Below are positions 13,440-25,559 of a DNA stretch of 64,000 bases, one piece after another. The DNA is from Glandiceps talaboti. Taxonomy: Eukaryota > Hemichordata > Enteropneusta > Spengelidae. A program made the position numbers and the translations under genes. Location: NCBI RefSeq assembly GCF_964340395.1, contig NC_135557.1:5602216-5666215 (forward strand). The letters are read 5' to 3'. Each line of letters starts with the position of its first letter. Within the stretch, counting starts at the first letter, position 1. The notes under the pieces are model-generated. The model worked only from the letters and a program-made list of their open reading frames with translations, searched no databases and was not told the origin of the DNA.

Positions 13440-13962
13440 TTAATACAAGGTGAAATGTCAGAAAACTTCTAAACTAGATATGTATCGTAATTTCAAAACT
13501 TCATTGAGCTATGAGATTTACCTAGATGTAGTAGATAAAAAGATTTTTCCGTTTCGCTCTTTGTCACTTGCGTACATCAGCTCATCAACAACAAATTGAA
13601 AAAGTGTAGATGGGAAAGATCAAAACCCCCTAGAAGTGAAAGATTGTGTCCTTTCTGTCAAAATAGACAAGTAGAAGATGAATTTCACTTTTGTCTTGTC
13701 TGATGACATAAGAAGGAAGTATATTCCAGATTATTTTTTCGACCCACCTATTCTCTATAAATTTTATATCAACAAAACATGACAATTTAATAAGACAACT
13801 TTCACGATATGTTTACTTTACTTTTCAAAAAAGAGCATCATTTATTGATAATTATACACGATGGTAAATTACTGTACATATTTTGGTTTATATTCTTTGT
13901 ATGTAAAGACCGATGGCCTAATATGATATGAATAAAAGCATTCTCATTCTCATTCTTATTCA
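13440..13962 (+). pseudogene. non-LTR retrotransposon fragment, C-terminal zinc-finger part (older copy, 3' piece)
   Basis: With frameshifts, the plus strand reads the conserved C-terminal module of invertebrate non-LTR elements: 'LRTSAHQ', a basic Trp/Arg stretch, CPFC at 13647-13658, then 'VEDEFHF' and a further Cys. It ends in an (ATTCTC)n-like tail at 13939-13962. This is the 3' continuation of the fragment that stops at 10075. The two pieces were separated by the minus-strand LINE. Confidence 0.7.
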
Positions 13963-14540
13963 CCTATCAGAGTTTATTAACTGTGTATTAATTAGCATAT
14001 TGTTAATCCTATTTACGTGTACTGCCATTAGACGGATCAGTAGATGTTGACACTCACTGCGTAATATGTTAATTGAGTATTTATTCCATGAGTTTGTTCT
14101 ATGATTAGCAATTTTGCTAATTAATGCAAAGATGGTAAACTGTGACAAGAAAATGATAACGGTAGGAAAAAACAGTATCTATAAACAATATTTAAAACTT
14201 TTTATTTATAATGTAGGAAAAATAATATAATCTGGAAAACCGCGAGAATAAAAATTGAGTATTCGTCTTCTATCCTGTGGTTACTATATGACACATTCAG
14301 GTTATATCATATTTAGAAATAAAGCAATAATTTAAATCAGACAATAAAGAATGTATTCTCAAGATATTGCATAGTTTGTGGAAAAACGTTAATTTTGTTA
14401 AGAGGAAAAACACCCACATGTGCATCAACTTCAATATATGGGCAAAATTGACAGCACGATTATTCAATAGATAGTTTGTAATTACTGGGAATAATTCATT
14501 GTGCGCATGCCTCGTTAATATACATTGCGATGTTCGCCAT
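13963..14540. other. no gene seen
   Basis: AT-rich DNA with no recognised feature. Confidence 0.45.
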
Positions 14541-14544
14541 TTTT

Positions 14545-14700
14545 TTCATTTCGTTCCACTTCCATGAGGGAGATGTGTAATACCGTCATTAAAATTGATG
14601 CAGTATGAAAAACGCACTGATATAGACAGACAAACAGGCAGACAGGTTAGTAGACATTCAGACAGACAGACAGACAGACAGACAAAGCCACAATTTATCA
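14545..14700. repeat. (GACA)n element, copy 2
   Basis: Contains 'cattaaaa.tgat.cag' followed by 'gatatagacagaca', like the copy at 19.7 kb, then an interrupted GACA run to about 14684. Confidence 0.6.
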
Positions 14701-14879
14701 TAACCTTCATATAGGAAGATGCCCAAGTACTTTGATATTCAGTTTTGCAAGTTCTGATTTTTTTTTTCATTTTGCTTCCGAATAATGAGGCAAATTGAAA
14801 AATAATAAACACGAAAGATCACACATACAACGTGTGCTTTGCCTCTACAAACTACAAAGAATAGTTTCACGTCTACACC

Positions 14880-15610
14880 TACTATCAATTACAAAAATTA
14901 AAATGATCTTGACATTGGATCGAAAAAAATCATGTAATCAGTGAATTACATGTCCCCAAAACCCTATATACAAACACTTACATCATATCAATAGCACTTT
15001 CAGACGAGTATATATACTTTGGTGTAAATAGGGACATTGACAGCAGTTGTCTTGGTAACAGATTGTTGCCACAAAGCAATTTCATATATAGTATTTTCAC
15101 ATTTTTCGGAAAGATTATATGTTTTGTTATTTTCTGACCAACTTGTAGCTTTACCAATCATATATGATAGAAAACATACTTGAAAGTTTCAGTGAATGTT
15201 TCGATAAACGTCCAAAAATGAATTTTGATTATGACGCCGAGCTTGAATCGAAAAGGTTATGTAATGATTGAGTTCCCTGTCCACTCAATATATGTACACA
15301 TACTTTATTCATGATTATATCATTTCTGGGTCGCGAGATATGACGTTTTTAATGTTTTAGCATCCTTGAAAATAATGTCAACGTTACCATTGAAACCGTC
15401 TCCTGTGAGTTTTTACAAGAGAACCCACAGGGGCAAAATCATTTTACTGAAGGTCCAGATGTTACTCTACTTAAATATACTGCCAAAAATTGTAATTCAA
15501 GCTGGGCATTGTGTTTGCAAAAGTCTTGGTGCCCTCACTAGATCGTCCCATGTTAACAATTGCAGAACTGCACTTTTTTAATTGAAGTTGAACGTAACTT
15601 AAAAGATTGC
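14880..15610. repeat. diverged dispersed repeat with two related segments
   Basis: Segments near 14908 and 15228 share 'ttga.a..ggatcgaaaa', 'atgtaat.a.tga.tt', 'tgtcc.c.aa' and 'tatata.acacatact' or close variants in the same order. This suggests an old tandem duplication of about 320 bp, possibly part of the GACA-element family that begins just to the left. Confidence 0.4.
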
Positions 15611-15714
15611 ATTCAAATCTGCCAAATTTGGCAAATTATTAATTAATTGGAAATAAGAAATGGTAATTTCAATTTTTGTCAAGTTTTTCAATAAATTTGT
15701 TTTTACTAATTACA

Positions 15715-15850
15715 ACGACTCACCCACCTAACGGAGGGTTTGCCTCTCTTGACTACGTTACCAAGACAACTGCTGTTCAAGGCCTTGCTAACTTATACCT
15801 TTACACATCGAACTGAAGAGCCGTTATCTTTGTTAGCAAATGTTTATTAA
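15715..15850. repeat. dispersed repeat block A, copy 2
   Basis: Counterpart of 4190-4380. It lies directly upstream of block B copy 2, in the same order as in the first segment. Confidence 0.45.
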
Positions 15851-16062
15851 GGCTGTTATAGTATGTTTTTCAAAAATTAACTTTGGGACAAGTTGGCATT
15901 ATTCCGTTGTTGTTATCGTTGCGACAGATTGCCACAGTGTTTTATTATCTGAGTATCCTTCGCTATACTGTAATCCTCTATAGAGAGACCCACCATGACA
16001 GCCTAAGCACTGTACAGTTTTAGCACAGACAACGAACTTCCATGTTTGTGGTTTGCGGATCG

Positions 16063-16577
16063 GATGGTGGCGATAAAGTTAGTGTTTTGTAGTCAGTGGA
16101 ACTTAACTGAATTAGTTGAACTATCAATATAAATATTTAATGTTACGATATCAGTATTAGAACTTATTAACGATAGAAGTATCAATATGTTAGACCTACT
16201 TGTACTTCAACAATTTGGACTAACGTAAATAACAAAATCTAACTTTACAATTTACACACTGAAAATACAATATTTTATAGACAGGAATGAAGACGACAGT
16301 GACCTACCTGAATAGTATGACGTCAATGTCTTCGAGTTGTGACGTTGTATCAACAATTCCACAGACCGATAAACTCGAATCATGAAAGGAACTGGGACGG
16401 TGTAGACGTTGTGTAGCCAAGTGAGTGGTATATCACCTGTACACTGTGAAATCATTCGATTCTACAGGTACGAACACTATCACGTGACTACACCAACCAA
16501 TCACAGTGTGTACTTAAGTACAAGGTCAATAGCTATCCAATGACAGCTTGGCACATTAATTATTACCATTCAACATA
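16063..16577 (-). repeat. duplicated promoter-like block B, copy 2
   Basis: Second copy of the block at 6223-6740. It keeps the CCAAT box, the TCACGTGA palindrome (16480-16487), the 'ggctacacaacgtctacacc' segment and a donor-like TCAG|GTAGGTCAC ending at 16308. In this copy a frame of 67 codons (16252-16455) stays open across the donor, but the same frame is stopped in copy 1. Confidence 0.5.
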
Positions 16578-16976
16578 AAATAATCTTTGGTCACAACTTG
16601 AATTTTCAAAGTAATAAAGAGACGTTAACTAAAATTGTAAATTAAAGGCAAACCCGTAATTGAAAATTGTTTCCATGGTGATAAATGCATTTCGATAAAA
16701 AACAAATGATATAGTTATAAGGGTCGTTGATGGCGTACATATATCAACCGTTAAATATGCGATACATGTACTGACATGTTATAAATAAATAGATATAATC
16801 TCCCGGTATTCCGAATGAGTGCTACGTCGACGTCATCGAGGACGAATGATTCCCCTCATGTCGGCCCTATCCCTCCGAGTCGATAGGCGAGACATACAGC
16901 CATAACTGTTAATGGCGTTGGATAAACAAATTGAGGTTGAGTGTTGCATCCATCCATCCATACGTGCATGAATAAA

Positions 16977-17064
16977 TACATACATACATACATACATACA
17001 TACATACATACATACATACATACATACATACATACACACATACATACATACACACACACACACA

Positions 17065-17098
<34 letters not shown>

Positions 17099-17182
17099 CA
17101 TACGTACATACACACACACATACATACACACACACATACATACATACATACATACATACATACATACATACATACATACATA
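16977..17182. repeat. (CATA)n microsatellite with CA interruptions
   Basis: About 200 bp of TACA/CACA repeat. The Met-Tyr-Val-Cys and His-Thr-Tyr-Ile frames over it are artefacts. Confidence 0.97.
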
Positions 17183-17189
17183 GTACATA

Positions 17190-18030
17190 CAACACCAAAC
17201 TTTTTATTTTGAAATTGAATTTCCTCATAAAATGATGGATGTGGCGTATTTTAGAAGGAAGAGGTAACAATGAATGCAGCTTATCTTACAAACACTTTAT
17301 CTCAGTCTCCAGTTATTTGTCATTTATACCCGTACCTTTACTTTTACTGTTGTTTATGTAGTCATCTGAATTGTGTATCTTATAGTATTTATTGTAAGTA
17401 TTAGAAAATTACAGACGTGGCCAGTACGGCTTCACAAGTGTAACTTTGTGTATATACGTGGAGAATAAAGATAGGTCAACTACAAGTTCTGAGACTTATT
17501 ATTATTTGTAACCATGGTGACATAAAAATAACATCACCCTTCGTGTGTATATCATACTTTGCAAGATGTGACGTGAATGAGCTAATATATATACACTTTA
17601 CCCCACAATATGTATATAATGACTGGATACTAACTAGAAACTATTTAATTTACAAATATGTATGTTCAACAGGACAGAGTTGACTGCAACACATGAAGAT
17701 ATACCACACTCTGAATAAAGTTAACATTTCTTTACTGAACCAGAGGTGGTGGTAGTCAGGTTACATCAGGAGGGTTATCAGTTAATTCACTCTATAGTGT
17801 ATGACGAAGATGAAAACCAATACAACTCCCCCAGTAAATCTTGTAATCAAGTACAACTTGAATAATAAAAGCACGTCAGTCATTCCTATAAGCATATTAA
17901 ATATTAAAAGCAAGTTAACCATTCCTATAAAGCATCGTGGAAAATGACAGCATCTGTAAATCTCGTCATAGCCTTTTTGTATGGCATGGTGGGTCCAGGA
18001 CTCGATTCTTGACTTTTGTTTTAGGATATC
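17190..18030. other. no gene seen
   Basis: AT-rich, unassigned sequence. No open frame has convincing composition. Confidence 0.45.
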
Positions 18031-18032
18031 TT

Positions 18033-19170
18033 TTTCATTCATTCATTCATTCATTCATTCATTCATTCATTCATTCATTCATTCATTCATTCATTCATTC
18101 ATTCATTCATTCATTCATTCATTCATTCATTCATTTTATTGGCAATTTAAAGTAAGTTACAATTACAAAATGACAGGAAATAAATAAACAAATTGGCAAT
18201 TTGGAGTAAAAAAAATAGCTTTTCGCTAATTAAGTTTGGCTCCACCTCAGGGTTCATATGCATCAATAACGATAAGGGCTACACAAAACTAGAAGAAAAA
18301 ATATAATGGGAGAAAATATCAAAAACGAGCTAACAATGCAAGAATATGTATTATATTCACTAATTTAAATTTCGTCAAGTAGATACTCTTTAAAAGCTTT
18401 CCTGAACAGATGTTTTGATGTGAGACATTTCATTTCTGTTGGCAAACTGTTCCACAACAATTTTGTTCCTGAAAACCTGATGGAAAATTGACCGGCAGCT
18501 GTGCGTATTTTCGGAATTGCCAATTTTCGCCGAAGTTTAAAACATGTGTCTCGGCTATGATCGATCACCTGGAAATAATATCTGAAATCATAGGGAAAAT
18601 TCTTATTATACAAATCAAAAATAAAATTTCCTACACCAAGTTTATGAAGTTTATAAATATTAAGAAGACCCAGCTTTTTAAATAAAGGAGAAGACGAGTC
18701 TCTGAACCCAGAGTAAGTCATACATCGCACACACATTTTCTGGATATACAGAATTGGCTGTAGATACGATGAAAATGTACTGCCCCAAACTTCTAAACCA
18801 TACATTATATTGGACTGGAGAAAGGCTCTGTAAAGTAACAGTAAAATATATTGGGGAACAACATTTCTCAATTTAAACATTCCCGATTTCTTCCTAACAC
18901 AGTTGGTTACATATTCAATGTGATCTTTCCATAATAAATGTCTGTCAATGATAATACCGACAAAGGAAGCTTTGCCGACCTCATTTAGAAGTTGGTCATT
19001 GAAGATAAGTGCATCATGTTTGGTAACCATTTTACGTTTGCTATAAAATATTATGTAGTTTGTCTTCCCTGTGTTAACGGTCAAACACCAAGCTACTACA
19101 TCATTGTTTAGTGATTTCATGGTATACAACATAGGTTGAATTATACTGAACATAATTTATACCAACGATC
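18033..19170 (-). mobile_element. 5'-truncated LINE with tetranucleotide tail
   Basis: The minus strand carries a 262-codon open frame (18365-19153), a noncoding 3' part, and a (GAAT)n tail, seen as (ATTC)n at 18033-18135 on the plus strand. The frame starts downstream of the catalytic YADD motif, so the endonuclease and RT core are missing by 5' truncation, as is typical of LINE insertion. Confidence 0.85.
18365..19153 (-). pseudogene. LINE reverse transcriptase C-terminal fragment
   Basis: The open frame has the post-catalytic RT signature in order: 'LTVNTGKTNYIIF', 'FVGIIIDRHLLWKDHI' (usual F-L-G-I-x-I-D-x-x-L-x-W-x-x-H), 'YGLEVWG', and the C-terminal 'LLWNSLPTEMK' and 'FRKAFKEYLL'. It is open for 262 codons without damage, so the copy is fairly young even though it is truncated. 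It resembles CR1/Jockey-group elements. It differs from the element at 10-13 kb, and no finer family can be given by eye. Confidence 0.85.
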
Positions 19171-19439
19171 TTTTCGTTCACAATTTAACAGTCAAAGGGT
19201 TATTTTACTGTCGTTAGTTGGTCGATTTTTATAATGAGAGATATTTAATTTGTTGTAATTGAGAGGTGATCAAAGAACTACTACCACCTATCCAGGAAAG
19301 TGATAATCTTTATTTCATTCCATGAAAGGGAAGCTTAGGACAAATGATGGTAGTGTACATAGTATAGGGCAATAGTGTTATTGTGACAGGATTTTATAAA
19401 CAAATCTCATCAATTTCTACTTCAACCCATTCTAACCAG

Positions 19440-19756
19440 CCCAAGTGATACTGAAGTGGTAACATAAGGCCTACTTTGCAAACATCATTAATTATGCAAA
19501 TTCTAAATTTCAACAAGATTTAAACCAAGCATTGTAGGACTCATGTGCACGATAAATTTCAATATAAGTACAAAGTTATTTTAAAATCAAAGCATATATT
19601 CTGTAGATATTGCCTAATTACCAAAATCATTAATTATGAAATTTACTTGTTAATATGCGTGTATGTCCACCAAAACCTTTCCTCTTTATTTCACTCCCAT
19701 TAAGAAGATGTGTAGTAAGTTCATTAAAACTGATCCAGAGTGAGGAACACAGGGAT

Positions 19757-19787
<31 letters not shown>

Positions 19788-19840
19788 TATGGTCATACTG
19801 GTCAAATGAAAAACTACTATATCAGTTGCTACGGATTGAC
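19440..19840. repeat. (GACA)n element, copy 3, with 5' flank
   Basis: The GACA tract at 19760-19787 sits after 'ggaacacagggatata' and before 'ctggtcaaatgaaaaactac', matching the flanks at 6.8 kb. Upstream, 'tcattaattatg.aa' occurs twice about 140 bp apart, suggesting an internally duplicated element like the one at 14.9 kb. Confidence 0.55.
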
Positions 19841-21060
19841 GATAAAACTATTATTTTTAATATGGTATGTACAAATGACTACTTGTATAAATGAACTCTG
19901 ACTGTGATGCTTATATGAAATATGAATAATTTTTTATGTGAAATATATATATATATATATTTATTTGTGTAACTATGATAAATATGTACATTTGTGTAAC
20001 TATGATGAAGTGATAGCTGTTTAAATGGTTGCAATTTTGGTCTGTCAAATAATATCTGGTAGAGAAGATGCTTTCAAGTATCTAATGTGGCTTACCTTTT
20101 TTTATCTATATCAGATAAATTGTACACTAAGCTCCAACTAAATAGCCTGTAACATCAGCCATAAGGCCAAATAAAAACAGTATGTGGTTCCGATTATACT
20201 CAATTTTAAAATAGGTGGGGGCAGGTAGATTTTTTTGCTTTATTTTTATTACATATTTTTTTTAATGAGTGAGTGTCTAGTTCATGTTTTCCATTATTTT
20301 CCAAATGGTCTCTATGTTGTTTATTTCTTCCTATCAGATGTACAGCTATTACAGATTGGAAGAACAGTTTTCTTTTGTCTTTTTAAGTTGATGTCAGTTT
20401 CCGCATCCACTATTTCTCGTGAGACTTAACAGTTTTAGCAATTTTATTATTTTTTGCTTCAATACGTAAAAAAAAGTTTGGAGTCAGCAGTGAAAAACTA
20501 GGTGGGGTCAGGTAACTGGAACCAAACAATTTTTTGTTATGCCTATTTTAGTATGACAGGGAATTGTGTTGATCACAGCTAAGAGTTTATATATTTTTCC
20601 GCCTACAAGAACAATAGGCCTTGATTTATTTACCAATATTTAGAATTCTATTTAAAATAAAAACCTGTAATACAGCATTGCTATAATTCATTGTACACTG
20701 TCATGTACTTTCCTTGATCACTTTTCTCTATTTTATAGAAATAATTGATTTGTGATCGTATCAACCAATATTTACCAGTAAATCATCTACTCAGCTGTCC
20801 TAAATATCTCTCTAGAAATTAATCATTTGATAACGTGGTTTTGTACAATGTGACATCCATTTTTTTAAATCCAGATTGCCTATTTTATTTACTCTGATTT
20901 ATATCACCTGATGTACATGTATGTTTCAATTTTTTGTTGCTGAAGGTTGTTTTTTGTTTTATTTGTTGTTATTGGGAATGAAAAGTGGTTTGGCTTTTAA
21001 AGTGAACAGTTCAAGAATGACTTTGTATGACTATAAACCTAGCTAGCTCAATTACAAACA
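19841..21060. other. no gene seen
   Basis: AT-rich with a short (AT)n run near 19945-19960. Nothing else recognised. Confidence 0.45.
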
Positions 21061-21074
21061 CATCACTTCACTTC

Positions 21075-21640
21075 ACTTGAACTTGAAGGGTTAATGTCTG
21101 TACCAGCCCTCCATGTTAACACCGGGCTAAAACTGAGCTCGCACTGACATCGTACAGATATGTTAGCAACTGGTCGGGTTAATGCCTGCACCAGGGTAGC
21201 TCAGTACTACTACTAACACCAGGCACTAACGCCTCACCAGTATGTGTTAGTAACTGGAAGGGTTAATGTATGTACCAGTCCTATGTTAACACCAGACTAG
21301 CTCAGTGCTAACACTAGGCTGACACTAACACCTCACCAGTATGTGTTATCAACTTGAAGGGTTAATGTCTACACCAATCCTATGTTAACACCAGACTAGC
21401 TCATTGCTAACACTAGGCTGACACAACACCTCACCAGTATGTGTTATCAACTTGAAGGGTTAATGTCTACACCAGTCCTATGTTAACACCAGACGAGCTC
21501 ATTGCTAACACTAGGCTGACACTAACACCTCACCAGTATGTGTTCGCAATGTTAACAATCTACTAGCTCAGTTCTAAATACTGGTCTGACAGACACTAAC
21601 ACCTCGATCACTATATGCAGTATGTGTGGGCAAGTGAAAG
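21075..21640. repeat. tandem repeat, unit about 105-110 bp, about 5 copies
   Basis: Each unit contains 'ttgaagggttaatgtct', 'cctatgttaacaccag', 'tagctca' and 'aacacctcaccagtatgtgt'. Outer copies are more diverged than the central ones. Confidence 0.85.
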
Positions 21641-23745
21641 AGTAAAGTCACTGATAAATTACTCAGCACTTGAAAGCGTAAGTATTACTCACTACTACAG
21701 AGGTTTAGAAAGTTATTGCATTTTGAGGAAGAATCGTGTACTATAAATAACAAAATTCGTTTTGAGGAAGAGCCTTGTACTATAAATAACAAAATTCATT
21801 TTCATTAAGACACATATCACATAGAACTTGAAAAAGGAAATCTGATGAATTTCAAAATTGAAAAAAAAATTCCCTGAAAGGAAATATGTAGTGTATGATA
21901 TTAATAATAGCCACTCTTTAGGTTCTGTGTCAATTGTAGAGTGTGACAGACACTTTCCCTCCAAATTAAATTTGAATAATATTTGTTTTGTTAAATCTAT
22001 AAATTGTTAGCTTGTAGTTCATCTCCTTTGTAGGTTTGTCAAGATTATAACAATTCTTCCTTAATTTTACTCACAAAATTTGTCTAAATTTATACGTTTC
22101 ATAATAATGAATTACTTATATTTTTGTTACTGTGTAGTCTGCTATTTAAAAAGGTTAAAGGTCACATTTGTCAGTTCCTAAAGGGGTAATCTGTCAAGAC
22201 AAGTTGTTTGTACCATCCTTCTTGTTAGTTTCACAACTGAATCCATTCAATATTTCCAATGCAGTAGCATCACATCTTTAGTGGGTATTTACATGAGAAA
22301 TATGCCACACCTAAATTATTTAAAAACTGAATGAATTTATTGACTGTTTTATACACTGTATATGGTAGCTGTATGCTGATTGGTTGACCATCATTATAAT
22401 GGAATAATCAATCTTCTATGGGCCAATCAGCTGTTGTCTTTTTTTAGTGTAGTTGTGTGGGTAGCTTGGCACGTGTAGGTGAGTATTAGAAATGGAAAAT
22501 TTACCAAATAGAGTTTAGTACATGTGTAGGTGGTAGACAATTAGTTTGGTTGTAGACAGTAGACATTTTGTCTGGCTAGACATCACTATGTTTTCAGTAC
22601 CTTACACAGATCAGTATTTTTTGTCGGGTTTTTATCGCAGATTTAGTTCATTGTGGAGTTTGATGGTCATATATGGTTACCTGTAGGTGATAACACTGTC
22701 AGCTGATGTATTATGAAGTCATATTGGTAAATATATCTTTTTTAGTCATTTTCATCTGTCTATCACATTTCTACTAAAATCACATGTAGAGAGTTTCAGA
22801 TTTTCAGTAATTTTTTCACACACCACATTTTAATTTTAGACTAAAGTGAAAGAAGTAATTCTGATAAAAATTCACATTTGATCACACTGTCAATTCTATG
22901 AATTGTGTGTCATTTCACTTTCCCGCCTAATTTGTGAGACTACAAAATTCGGCTATATCAGTAATTGTTTAACACACAACATTTCAATTTTAGACAAAAA
23001 TCAAAGAACTGATGTTTGTCTGTCCATTCTTCAAAATTCAGCTAAAGTGACCATGTTTTTTGACAGTTTCCAGAAAATTTATTCATAATTTATTTGCTAA
23101 ATATATTTTACTAAACCCAAGAGTGGGTTGTTAAATGTTTTCTCTCTGTAGCACCATAAATGATGGAATTCTGTGATGTTGTAATAGTGTATTGTCACAC
23201 TGGGTCAATACAACAATGTGTCCATGTAGGGTGTTTTTAATTACAAATATTGAACAAAAACCTGTGGTAGAAGATGATGATTGCCATTGAAAATAAATAT
23301 CAAGTAAATATATGTCATTTTTTTTTTCATTTTAATATAGTTTGATATTTTGTCTAAATGTCAAACATATGTATTCAACAAGCAGTCACACATTGATTAA
23401 TTGACTAATTTACATATTTGTTGTCATAGTGATAGTTGTCATAGTAATGTGTAGGATAGGTTTGTGCCTTGTCACTGATGTCTAATTCTTTCACAGAAAA
23501 TAAGGATGTGAAAATTCAGTGTTTCTTGAATTCTTATTTCAAGAATCTAAAAATGGACTTGCTAAATAACTAACAAGGGGATTGGGTTCACTTAATAATA
23601 AACACAATAGATCAGCTAAGTTGTGACACTTCCTGCTATGATAGTGTGGTAGGTCAGTGTAGTGACAGTAAGTCTTCTGAATACAGTACAAAAGATGGCA
23701 CACTAACACCAGGACCTGCCACTAGAGGGTGCACTAACATGAAGC
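21641..23745. other. no gene seen; one short direct duplication
   Basis: A 40-bp segment ('gtactataaataacaaaattc' core) occurs twice at about 21724-21800. The rest is AT-rich, with no supported gene. Confidence 0.45.
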
Positions 23746-23747
23746 AA

Positions 23748-24512
23748 TGGGTGCTTTCGATTATGCAACCCAGGGTGCCTCGAAGCACCTAAAGTTGCCC
23801 CAAGTTACGTTCGATTATTACATGACGTCAAACTCGGGGTGTCCCAAGTCGACCGTCCTCATGGAGCAGGGACAGCTTGGGGATTGACCTGACCTGACTT
23901 GACCCAAGATGGGAACGACATATGATTGGTTCATGACATTCACAAGCCATTAACGGTCCAAGTGCAACAAACCCGCGGGCTTGCCTGACGAAAACGGGTG
24001 TCATAAAAGTTGTTTGCATCTCTAAAGCTGTTTGTAGTGTTACTTATAATAGCCTAATAAATTGATAACAACTGATATAAGACGGAGATAAGGTTTGCCT
24101 CAATTGACCCACTCCTTAGAAATGATCTTACGCTGTGAACTGCACTGTTTACTTGTGTTATGTAAGAGCCCATCATCACATGTGTAAATATTGGTACTCT
24201 TTGATAACAAGTGGACTTGCTTCTTTAATGGCTTGTCCCAGTAATGATTGTTATCAGTTCCGTAAGAATTATACTGTATTTTGAGGATATCTTTCCACAT
24301 TTAGTGAGGAAATAATTTTTCACTTCAAATTGTCTAAAATATTTTAGAAAGATGTACCAAATTTATCATGAATCACTGATTTAATTATAGGCTCCCAGGG
24401 GTACCCCAAATGCAATAAAATATGTTCGATTTTCACACGACCTGAGGTGCCCAAATGACGTCAGTTACTCTGGTCTGAGGCGCCCTGGGGACACATAATC
24501 AAACGCACCCCA
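23748..24512. mobile_element. non-autonomous DNA transposon with terminal inverted repeats
   Basis: The left end starts TGGGTGCTTTCGATTATG and the right end, reverse-complemented, TGGGGTGCGTTTGATTATG. Similarity continues inward in patches for about 100 bp ('cagggtgcctc' versus 'cagggcgcctca', 'tgacgtca' on both sides). The interior is noncoding. The GGGTGCGTTYGATTA-like end resembles PIF/Harbinger-type small elements, but no target duplication could be fixed. Confidence 0.6.
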
Positions 24513-24937
24513 GGATACAAAATGTTTAACCTTGGGTTTGAGATAGGCATTATCCCTTAGACTAGTAAATAGCATTGCATTGCCAAGTTTTTGTCAATAA
24601 TTTTTGAAATCCAATACAAGAGAATAAACTTAAATAAAGATAATAACTTAATAACTTAAAGATATTTCTTCAAATCTAGTAAAACAGTCCATAAATGGCA
24701 GAGTTATATTATTACTAGTCTACACTCACTGAATCATTTTAGAATTGTTGGCTAAAACTTAAAAGAACACAAAAGTGACAAACAGATCACTTCCTGTCAA
24801 GTTTTGTAACAAAAGGTTGCCTCATTCATTGAAACAGTCTGAAAATATTCTTATCCTAGAGTAATTTAAAAACTCACTTCTTGATCTAAGTTATATTCTG
24901 TCAGACAATTAAAGTTTTCCCACTACACAACACTCAC

Positions 24938-25080
24938 CTTTACTGTTTTGGTACAGTTGTCGCCATCTTGGATTTAACCTTTGACTCCATTTACCAGTGT
25001 CTCTCAGGATATCCCAGGATCCTTCAGTGCTTTACCTGTTCCCTGAGACCCTAACTTGTCAGAATGCTACTGATTCACAG
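24938..25080 (-). promoter_or_regulatory. possible first exon with YY1-like motif
   Basis: Minus strand: AAGATGGCGAC (a YY1-like element), an 8-codon frame from the ATG at 24966, and a strong donor AAAG|GTGAG ending at 24938. This resembles a YY1-driven transcription start with a short upstream ORF. No downstream exon could be joined. Confidence 0.2.
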
Positions 25081-25439
25081 GTTAGGTGCTCAGGTACTGG
25101 GTGAAACACACAAGACATCTAAGTAAAGACAAAATAAGGTAAGCATGTCAACTAACTCACAAAATGAAATCATGTTTATTTATACCAACAGGTCAAAGTT
25201 CAAAGTGGTGCCATGATGCTGTGTCAAAGTTCAAAGCCTCACTTTGTCATTCAGATATATTTCAACTGATTATTTATCTTGGACAAGAATGTAGAGCAGT
25301 CGACTAATTGTACAATAAAATTATTCTTGTATTGAAACTAAGGAGTTAGGGGAAGAAAAACTACTTCAGTTGAAATTGAAAGTAAAACAGCTCATCCAAT
25401 AATTTGACACCAAAAGCAATGTTTATGAAATGAAAAAGA

Positions 25440-25555
25440 AATATAACTATAGAGTTGTATTCCTTCCCCCTGTGGTACATATAACTATAGAATTGTATTC
25501 CTTCACCCTGTGGTACATATAACTATAGAATTGTATTCCTTCCCCCTGTGGTACT
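25440..25555. repeat. 3 copies of a 43-46-bp unit
   Basis: 'ataactatag.attgtattcctt' followed by 'ccctgtggtac' occurs three times in a row. Confidence 0.85.
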
Positions 25556-25559
25556 TTTT

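Noticed and set aside
16833-17270. Met-Tyr-Val-Cys and His-Thr-Tyr-Ile frames, also at 60475-60802 and 28362-28700
   Set aside because: Artefacts of (CATA)n tracts. At 60.5 kb the tract lies inside an intron bounded by good splice sites.
23828-24019. 63-codon minus-strand frame inside the TIR element
   Set aside because: No transposase motif, and it overlaps the inverted-repeat region; considered chance.
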